Source: DASYML01 sp036399835 (GTDB lineage: Bacteria; Acidobacteriota; Blastocatellia; Pyrinomonadales; Pyrinomonadaceae). Taken from it: a stretch of 27,644 bases of DNA. The stretch's first letter is position 1; every line of letters starts with the position of its first letter. This document shows, piece by piece, positions 23,445 to 27,644 of this stretch. The DNA lies in NCBI GenBank assembly GCA_036399835.1, contig DASWMI010000099.1, forward strand, positions 1-27,644, given 5' to 3'. Below the pieces are notes generated by a model that was not told the DNA's origin, ran no database searches, and saw nothing but the letters and a program-made list of their open reading frames with translations. A program made the translations under genes and the position numbers.

Positions 23445-24017
23445 TCATATCGTTCGCTCGTATCCTTCCTTTGCAAGTCTCTTCCGGATGACCTCGCAGG
23501 ACAGGTGTGCGTTCCTCTCCAGAATCCTCTGCTCCTCTTCCGACCATTTTGAATGGCGCCTCACCTGTCTTCGAGTAAGGTTCAACTCTTCTGCCCTCCT
23601 TCGCAAATAGCCGCGCGTTCGCCTGAAGCGAAGCGCTATCTCGCCGAGTGTCAGATTACCGATCTGACTAGAATCACAACGGTCGTATTTTCTTGACTGC
23701 TTATAGGCTGTTCTGAGGGCCCCGTCTATTTCGGGAGAGTCGGGAAGCTTCCGCTGCCTCGAGCATGCAGCGAGAACGGAGGCCCTGCGGGCCGTATTGC
23801 ATGGCTTACAGGCCATTGCGGTGATGAAAGACTTGGGATCAAGAATGCGGGCGTTTCCGCATCTACCCTCATGAGAATGACAGAATGAGCCGTTGCACTC
23901 ACAGACAGTCTCATATAGGGCATTGCCTTTGCCCGGCCTTCGCTGATTTGATATGTGGATCAAGCGCAGTAATGAACCAACGGGTTGTTGGAGCTGCCGC
24001 TTGACAGCTATATCCAT
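23445..24017 (-). CDS. Zinc-finger/HTH protein, N-terminal part of the interrupted HTH-M41 gene
   Basis: This 190-residue product has a basic N-terminus and then a cysteine/histidine cluster (CECNGSFCHSHEGRCG ... CKPC, about residues 38-73) that suggests a treble-clef zinc site. Two small DNA-binding-like helical units follow: LGEIALRFRRTRGYLRRRAEELNL and SKWSEEEQRILERNAHLSCEVIRKRL. It ends at TGA 23445-23447 in the middle of what should be the next repeat (GYERTI-stop-SIRDRI), and the same frame continues into the M41-like part. The ATG at 24017 has a purine-rich AAAGAGAG before it. Probable DNA-binding half of a regulator-protease; now likely truncated. Confidence 0.6.
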   Translation of the reverse strand: MDIAVKRQLQQPVGSLLRLIHISNQRRPGKGNALYETVCECNGSFCHSHEGRCGNARILDPKSFITAMACKPCNTARRASVLAACSRQRKLPDSPEIDGALRTAYKQSRKYDRCDSSQIGNLTLGEIALRFRRTRGYLRRRAEELNLTRRQVRRHSKWSEEEQRILERNAHLSCEVIRKRLAKEGYERTI

Positions 24018-24102
24018 GACACTCTCTTTAAGGTTAGTTGATACTGCGGGAGCAGTAGATATGACTCAACGTAAGTTGTAAAGGGGCGCGGCGACAAAGA
24101 GT

Positions 24103-24141
24103 GAGACTCGCCGGATAAAGGTTTTCTATCCGGCGAGTCTC
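24103..24141 (-). terminator. Perfect 15-bp hairpin after the DUF2188-like gene
   Basis: GAGACTCGCCGGATA (24103-24117) pairs perfectly with 24127-24141, loop nine bases. It lies 20 bp past the DUF2188-like stop on the minus strand, so a terminator is likely, though the T-run is poor (CTCTTT). Confidence 0.55.
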
Positions 24142-24161
24142 CACACTAACCAAGATAAAGT

Positions 24162-24380
24162 TTATCTCTTATCCTTCGGCGGATTGGGGTCGCCGCCATG
24201 ACTATCAGAACGCTGAATTACTCCATATTTACCATGGATGACAAATTCAGTGTGCTGGTTACGGCTGCTCTCTCTACCGACTTTTCTGGCTTCAGCCATT
24301 GGTGTCGCGGTGAATCGCGGCTCTTTTGTATGCGAAGTTGTATATAATAGAATATGTGACTTGGTTGGCATATTTGACAT
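24162..24380 (-). CDS. Small DUF2188-like protein
   Basis: The last 40 residues read GRESSRNQHTEFVIHGKYG-VIQRSDSHGGDPNPPKDKR. This matches the C-terminal half of DUF2188 proteins (..gre.a...g.ElViHgrdGrI...dSyGnDP.PpkD..), small proteins of unknown function. I take the ATG at 24380 (72 residues, MSNMPTKSH...), since DUF2188 proteins have about that length, but the expected N-terminal beta strands (HvVp..gGW.Vk) are not clear. The ATG at 24299 would give only 45 residues. The N-terminal part may be degraded. It is divergent from the antitoxin gene with overlapping AT-rich upstream DNA. Confidence 0.5.
   Translation of the reverse strand: MSNMPTKSHILLYTTSHTKEPRFTATPMAEARKVGRESSRNQHTEFVIHGKYGVIQRSDSHGGDPNPPKDKR
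24343..24348 (+). promoter_or_regulatory. Candidate -10 box (TATAAT) upstream of the antitoxin
   Basis: A perfect TATAAT lies in an AT-rich stretch 84 bp before the antitoxin ATG. No good -35 box is at the right distance, so it is only a candidate. Confidence 0.3.
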
Positions 24381-24390
24381 CTCATGGTAC

Positions 24391-24416
24391 ACACAATCTT
24401 CCAATTGTGTTGGAAG
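24391..24416. promoter_or_regulatory. Interleaved palindromic operator of the toxin-antitoxin locus
   Basis: ACACAAT-CTTCCA-ATTGTGT-TGGAAG contains two interleaved inverted repeats: ACACAAT/ATTGTGT and CTTCCA/TGGAAG. It lies directly upstream of the antitoxin Shine-Dalgarno. Ribbon-helix-helix antitoxins repress their own promoter through such sites, so autoregulation is inferred. Confidence 0.5.
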
Positions 24417-24431
24417 GTAAGGAGCAGCATT

Positions 24432-24722
24432 ATGGCACAGGAAGGAGTTATCAGAATCAGTAGGTCGTCCCTTCAAACGGTTCGCCAGATTGCTAGAAGG
24501 AGAAGTGAGTCTATTCAATCAGTTGTGGAGAAAGCGATAGACGAATTGAGCCGCAAGCAAATAATCGATGATGCTAATGCGACCTATGCTGCTTTAAGAA
24601 ATAACTCAGCAGCATGGGGTGCGGAGGCCGAAGAGCGTAAGGTGTTCGGAGGTGCGCTGCACGACGACCTCGAATCGAACGAAGTATGGTCGGAAGACGG
24701 GAGTGTAGATGTCAATGTCTAA
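24432..24722 (+). CDS. Ribbon-helix-helix type II antitoxin (partner of a MazF/PemK-family toxin)
   Basis: This 96-residue protein has an N-terminal RHH fold (VIRISRSSLQTVRQIARRRSESIQSVVEKAIDELSRKQ). The toxin-binding tail is DANATYAALRNNSAAWGAEAEERKVFGGALHDDL, a pattern common in antitoxins paired with MazF/PemK toxins. AAGGAG (24418-24423) sits eight bases before the ATG at 24432, which I prefer to an upstream ATG at 24384 that would run through the operator. The toxin frame starts inside its last codons (24709/24715), the usual overlap. The antitoxin is intact while its toxin is broken, so it may be an orphan or a protective relic. Confidence 0.82.
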   Translation: MAQEGVIRISRSSLQTVRQIARRRSESIQSVVEKAIDELSRKQIIDDANATYAALRNNSAAWGAEAEERKVFGGALHDDLESNEVWSEDGSVDVNV

Positions 24723-25058
24723 GACCTCTCGCGGTTAGGAGTGGTTTTGCCGATTTCGGTGATTCCATTGGGCACTAACCGGGGTGGCGCCGCCCCTGCC
24801 TCATGGTCTCGGTCGATAGTTTGAATCATGGGCCTTCCGGACTAGCCATCGTTCTTCCGATTACATCTATAGAGAAAGGTATCCCCTATTACGTCGAAGT
24901 GAATCCGCCGGAAGGGGAGTTTGAAAGCACGGAGCTTTATCAAGTGTGAGGATGTGCGTTCGATTTCTACAGACCGTTTGTTAAAGCCGTTCGGCACAGT
25001 AACCCCGGCAACGCTATCCAAGGTCGGCTACAGACTTCGCGTACTGCTAAATCTTTAA
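24709..25058 (+). pseudogene. Decayed MazF/PemK-family toxin
   Basis: The start ATG overlaps the antitoxin end. Reading across frames restores a MazF-like protein: MSMSKTSRG-stop, then FADFGDSIGH-stop-PGWRRPCLMVSVDSLNHGPSGLAIVLPITS, then IEKGIPYYVEVNPPEGEFEST. A shift of frame at about 24930 gives FIKCEDVRSISTDRLLKPFGTVTPATL and SKVGYRLRVLLNL with its stop at 25056-25058. Lesions I can see are an in-frame TAG at 24736 with a frame change just after it, a TAA in place of a codon after GH, and the later frameshift. MazF toxins are mRNA endoribonucleases; this copy cannot make a full protein. Confidence 0.85.
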
Positions 25059-25060
25059 TC

Positions 25061-25119
25061 AAAAAAAATAGAAGATTCCCTGAGTCTCTCCGCCTACAGT
25101 GCTTCGGGAATTCTTTTTT
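25061..25119 (+). terminator. Probable terminator of the toxin-antitoxin transcript
   Basis: An imperfect stem (AGAAGATTCCCTGAG with CTTCGGGAATTCT) ends in a run of six T, immediately after the old toxin stop. A-rich DNA before it could pair with the T-run. Confidence 0.5.
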
Positions 25120-25139
25120 GTAAACAGCTTTCCGGCAAC

Positions 25140-25269
25140 TTACCTCTTTAGCAGGTAGACTATCGGCATTAGTCTTTTAGAGATCTAGACACTCTAATAC
25201 CTCTGAGTGATTACGCCAGCAGGTTGACATTACCCTCTTTATTACCCCTTTTAAGGGTATTACCTCTTT
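25140..25269 (+). repeat. Imperfect direct repeats TTACCYCTTT
   Basis: TTACCTCTTT (25140), AATACCTCTG (25196), TTACCCTCTTT (25230), TTACCCCTTTT (25242) and TTACCTCTTT (25260) occur within 130 bp of non-coding DNA. The last two flank a small palindrome (TACCCCTTTTAAGGGTA). They could be protein-binding sites or iteron-like remnants of a mobile element. Confidence 0.4.
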
Positions 25270-25311
25270 CAGCCACAGCACTCACGGGCCTCTGACCTCT
25301 TCTATCATCTC

Positions 25312-25443
25312 TCATTTATCTAAGTTGGCACCGCAACCGTCGCACCATGTCCTGGCTCCAAACTTAGCAATCCTCTCCAGATCTCTAATTGAAATAGATT
25401 CTTTCCCTTGTGGGGTTTTTGTTACAAGTTTAAGTCGGCCGTT
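25312..25443 (-). pseudogene. Remnant of a small zinc-ribbon-like gene
   Basis: An open frame without ATG, GTG or TTG reads NGRLKLVTKTPQGKESISI, continues RDLERIAKFGARTWCDGCGANLDK and ends at TGA (25312-25314). The sequence is protein-like, with a CxxC that could bind zinc. It starts directly after the HNH gene's stop on the same strand. I do not recognise the family. It looks like a gene fragment that lost its start; chance coding cannot be excluded. Confidence 0.3.
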
Positions 25444-25448
25444 TTAAG

Positions 25449-26087
25449 CTAAGCTTGAAATCGATGCGACCTATGCCAGCGGACAGCGTGGAGTGAAGGA
25501 TAGAATGGCTTCTGCGCTGGGAGTAAGATTGGCTTTGCTTCCATATTCCTTAGCAGTAATCCCGCGTTCCCTCTCTCTTCAAATGCGCCAGAGATCAAGA
25601 GTCGGTAACGGTCTGTAAGTGAGAGCAGCCCCACATCAAAGGCCCAGTGATGTAGTTTACAAAGCGCAAGCCCGTTGCCGATGCCGTCGTCGTAGGATTC
25701 GGAGAAAGGGATGATGTGCGCCGCGTCGACCGCAGACCGGCCATCCGGCGTAATTATGCGGAGTCGGCAGGCCGAGCATGTGTAGTCGTACAGGCGCATG
25801 ATCTCTTGCCTAAACGCTATGCTCCGCGCGGGTGAAGGTGCTCCCTCATCTTCAGAGTCACCACTTGTCACATGATGCCGAAGTTTTTGCGCCGCTTCTG
25901 CTATGAGGTGATTTTCGCTGGCGGCGCTTTCGACGAGCGGACGATAATGGGCCAAGTGCCTTTCGATGATCGCCTGCCGCAACACTTCGCACGCTTCAGG
26001 ACGTTGGAGCAGAAGAAATAGTTCCGGGTCGAGGCTAGCGTAAGCAACAAGCTTGTTAACGTGCGCTAATGATTGGAAGCTACGCAT
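25449..26087 (-). CDS. HNH endonuclease (C-terminal part of an interrupted gene)
   Basis: Residues 92-170 form an HNH nuclease domain: YDYTCSACRLRI (zinc cysteines), VDAAHIIPFSESYDDGIGNGLALCKLHHWAFDVGLLSL (the catalytic AAH and HHW histidines). This is the HNH type of many restriction-like endonucleases. The ATG at 26087 gives 212 residues, but the frame is open and protein-like upstream to 26267, where an in-frame TAG (26268-26270) separates it from a further 39 codons that match the family's N-terminus. The intact ancestor was about 312 residues. The nuclease domain itself is complete, but the truncated product may lack its DNA-recognition part. Confidence 0.75.
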   Translation of the reverse strand: MRSFQSLAHVNKLVAYASLDPELFLLLQRPEACEVLRQAIIERHLAHYRPLVESAASENHLIAEAAQKLRHHVTSGDSEDEGAPSPARSIAFRQEIMRLYDYTCSACRLRIITPDGRSAVDAAHIIPFSESYDDGIGNGLALCKLHHWAFDVGLLSLTDRYRLLISGAFEERGNAGLLLRNMEAKPILLPAQKPFYPSLHAVRWHRSHRFQA

Positions 26088-26387
26088 GGCTGCCAGCGCA
26101 GCCTTCTGCCCGGGACGAGGGTGCAGATGCCAGAACCCTGAAGTGCGCAGCCGCGGGAAAGGGTTATATAGACGCGGCTGCCCAGTCGGGATGTGCTTCC
26201 AGTAGTTAAGATAAGTCTCAACCAGCAGCGGCGAGAGTTCTATCCGATTTTGTGTGATTTCTCCGCGCTATATCAAATCGAAGACAGTCAGTAGAAGCAG
26301 GGGCTTATGAGGCGCGGGAACATCATGCGTTCGGTCAACGCGAAGATGCTCTATCTTATTAAGATAATAGGTCAGCGGCTCCGTCAC
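26088..26387 (-). pseudogene. N-terminal region of the HNH endonuclease gene, cut by an in-frame TAG
   Basis: From a GTG at 26387 the frame reads VTEPLTYYLNKIEHLRVDRT, then HDVPAPHKPLLLLTVFDLI, TAG, then RGEITQNRIELSPLLVETYL and NYWKHIP...FWHLHPRPGQ into the nuclease part without a frame change. 'APHKPLLLL..LDLI' followed by 'I..N.I.LSPeLv..f..YW' and 'FWHL' is the expected N-terminal domain of this HNH family. A single nonsense codon therefore splits the gene. The GTG has a stop codon shortly upstream, so it is the likely start. Confidence 0.65.
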
Positions 26388-26974
26388 GGCATTCTATTAC
26401 TGCTTAAGTCACAAGGCTAGAATCCTCACTGAATCGTGCTGGGCAGCACGGGGCTTCTAGCCAGCTATAATCCTGATTTCGTATTCTGATCGTTCAGCGT
26501 CATAGAATCTACCCAGCGCTCGACTATCCGAGTCCTCAAGGCTGCCCGTTGGCATCAACCACCTGCCAGGCCTCCAAGACCGCCTCACCAACTGGTGAGA
26601 ATGGCATTTTTGTCTGCGGTTCTACCACCCCTGCGTTATCATAACAAACGCTGAAGGACACCAGCGCGGATTTAACAATAACTAGGGAGTTAAATCCACC
26701 ATGAAGGTTAATTGAGTATCATGCATTCCTATGCGCTTTCCCACTTCGCTTTTGCCACTGCCTTTTTCTCTTCGTCAAGGAAAACAAGTGACAACCTATC
26801 TCAAGCGCCGGTGTGGCAACTTTTGCCCCTCCCAGCCCAGCGCTGCCACTAGCATCAGCGCCCGCCGAGTTCCGAGCCACTAGACTTTGATTGACCTATG
26901 GCGTGCCAGTGTTAAACCTTTCATCGGGAGGGTCATGACGACGACTCATCATTAAGCAAAATTTTCACCTTGCA
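26388..26974. other. 587-bp non-coding stretch with gene scraps and hairpins
   Basis: No intact gene is visible. It contains a nested hairpin (26415-26462), a short minus-strand frameshifted scrap (26457-26607) reading MPFSPVGEAVLEAWQVVDANGQP and, after a shift, LEDSDSRALGRFYDAERSEY. It also has an inverted repeat GGATTTAAC/GTTAAATCC (26668-26676 and 26689-26697). A 43-codon plus-strand ORF near 26720 has no support. The composition fits decayed island DNA. Confidence 0.5.
26415..26462. repeat. Nested inverted repeat
   Basis: GGCTAGAA (26415-26422) pairs with TTCTAGCC (26455-26462), and inside it CGTGCT (26435-26440) pairs with AGCACG (26445-26450) around GGGC. Both stems are perfect. It overlaps the end of the minus-strand gene scrap. 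It could be a terminator, a transposon end or a small structured RNA. Confidence 0.4.
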
Positions 26975-26977
26975 ATG

Positions 26978-27015
26978 TTACGCAATATGCGTAAATATAT
27001 ACGCAATATGCGTAA
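26978..27015. promoter_or_regulatory. Tandem palindromic operators at the MNT gene start
   Basis: TTACGCAATATGCGTAA (26978-26994) and its near copy starting ATACGCAATATGCGTAA (26999-27015) are each palindromic (arms TTACGCA/TGCGTAA). They are spaced 21 bp apart, two turns of the helix. They surround and overlap the start codon at 27008. This is the layout of an autoregulated operator bound cooperatively, presumably by the winged-helix domain of the gene product. Confidence 0.75.
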
Positions 27016-27628
27016 GAAGCGTCCCATCGATGCCCTTTTCCCTAAAGCCCGAAGGGATATTCTCGCTGCTACCTACAGGCAGCCCGATCGCTGGTGGTAC
27101 TTAAGCGAGTTGGCACAGCAGTTCAACACAACGCCTTCCAGTCTACAAAGGGAACTCCAATCTCTCGTGTCGAGCGGAATCTTACGACAAAGGCGGGACG
27201 GCAGACGCATGTACTTTCAGGCAGAGTCTGCCTCGCCTATCTTCGGTGAACTCCGGGGCATCATCGTTAAGACACTCGGCGTCGAAGTAGCGCTCAAAGA
27301 GGTCATTGCGAAGTTCGGCGACCGCGTCGCTTGCGCCTTCCTGTACGGATCGGTAGCACGGCGGCAAGAGCACACCCTCAGTGACGTTGACCTCATACTC
27401 ATCGGTTCAGTCGGTCTGTCAGAGTTATCCCCATCGCTGCGCATGCTAGAAAAGAAGTTCGGGCGGGAGATAAACGCCACTTGCTATTCGCTTAAGGAGT
27501 TTCGTAAGAAGGTGGAAGATGAAAATCATTTTGTAATGAGCGTGCTAAAGGGTGAGAAGGCCTTCATAAAAGGAGATAAGGATGAGCTGGAAAGTCTTGC
27601 TGGCAAGTGGAACCGTGCGGCCGCATAA
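27008..27628 (+). CDS. Winged-helix DNA-binding protein fused to a minimal nucleotidyltransferase (MNT)
   Basis: Residues 1-70 are an ArsR/MarR-like winged helix (WWYLSELAQQFNTTPSSLQRELQSLVSSGILRQRRDGRRMYFQA). Residues 95-200 are a DNA polymerase beta-like minimal nucleotidyltransferase with the catalytic signature GSVARRQEHTLSDVDLILIG (GSxAR...SDxDL). MNT proteins are antitoxin partners of HEPN RNase toxins or act as nucleotidyltransferases. I choose the ATG at 27008 (MRKKRPIDALFP...), where family similarity begins. In-frame ATGs at 26975 and 26987 only add residues encoded by the operator repeats (RNMRK twice). No Shine-Dalgarno precedes 27008, so the mRNA may be leaderless. Confidence 0.85.
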   Translation: MRKKRPIDALFPKARRDILAATYRQPDRWWYLSELAQQFNTTPSSLQRELQSLVSSGILRQRRDGRRMYFQAESASPIFGELRGIIVKTLGVEVALKEVIAKFGDRVACAFLYGSVARRQEHTLSDVDLILIGSVGLSELSPSLRMLEKKFGREINATCYSLKEFRKKVEDENHFVMSVLKGEKAFIKGDKDELESLAGKWNRAAA

Positions 27629-27638
27629 GACCAGCGCT

Positions 27639-27644
27639 AAGGAG
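27639..27644 (+). promoter_or_regulatory. Shine-Dalgarno of a gene beyond the window
   Basis: AAGGAG is the last six bases, ten bases after the MNT gene stop. A co-transcribed gene, possibly a HEPN-domain partner, should start just outside the window. Confidence 0.45.

Noticed and set aside
24101..25269. CRISPR-like array
   Set aside because: The hairpin and short repeats are irregular in spacing and sequence, with no direct repeats of 23 bases or more.
22605..26387. Stop-codon reassignment to explain the in-frame TGA and TAG
   Set aside because: Two different stop codons are involved, and the nearby toxin also has frameshifts. Intact genes use TAA, TAG and TGA as normal stops, so decay is simpler.
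26720..26880. Plus-strand ORF of about 43 codons (MHSYALSHFAF...)
   Set aside because: It has no ribosome site and no recognisable motif, and it lies in decayed DNA.

Overview
The window is a chromosomal segment that most resembles Acidobacteriota, probably class Blastocatellia. The basis is moderately high GC, two secreted von Willebrand A proteins of the 'VWFA-related Acidobacterial domain' type, signal-peptide proteins typical of that phylum, and several small conserved proteins. The phylum assignment is an inference from protein style, not from a marker gene.

Left part (1-11.7 kb). A membrane protein, probably a glycosyltransferase, runs off the left edge. It is divergent from a DUF1648/DUF5808-like membrane protein and a 2OG-Fe(II) oxygenase. 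Next come a secreted VWA protein, a 55-residue acidic protein, and glgC with a small coiled-coil gene behind it on the minus strand. Two secreted proteins of unknown function and a cupin follow, then an ECF sigma / zinc-finger anti-sigma / secreted-protein operon with a plausible autoregulatory promoter, and an outer-membrane barrel protein. A perfect 18-bp hairpin terminator (11728-11780) ends this part.

Centre (11.8-19.7 kb). This is a nucleotide and nucleoside salvage block. A minus-strand run encodes a two-gene 5'-nucleotidase (C-terminal domain gene first, catalytic domain gene second), RpiB, a cytochrome P460-like protein and DeoC. hpt and deoB lie just upstream in convergent orientation. 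The expected flow is: nucleotides are dephosphorylated outside the cytoplasm, bases are recaptured by Hpt, pentose 1-phosphates are isomerised by DeoB, deoxyribose 5-phosphate is cleaved by DeoC, and ribose 5-phosphate is isomerised by RpiB. DeoC and RpiB both carry long N-terminal extensions that begin with a short amphipathic helix, as in bacterial microcompartment cargo. No shell gene is in view. A second VWA protein, a conserved 62-residue protein and a large secreted DUF4214 protein follow.

Right part (22.2-27.6 kb). Two tRNA genes (Val-TAC, Asp-GTC) mark a change of character. Beyond them lie a zinc-finger/HTH/M41-like protease gene broken by an in-frame TGA, a DUF2188-like small gene, an intact ribbon-helix-helix antitoxin followed by a frameshifted MazF/PemK toxin, an HNH endonuclease gene broken by an in-frame TAG, further gene scraps, and an intact winged-helix/nucleotidyltransferase (MNT) gene with two tandem palindromic operators. 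This looks like a decaying defence or mobile island next to tRNA genes. The word TGGACCA/TGGTCCA, very frequent to the left of the tRNAs, was not seen in it.
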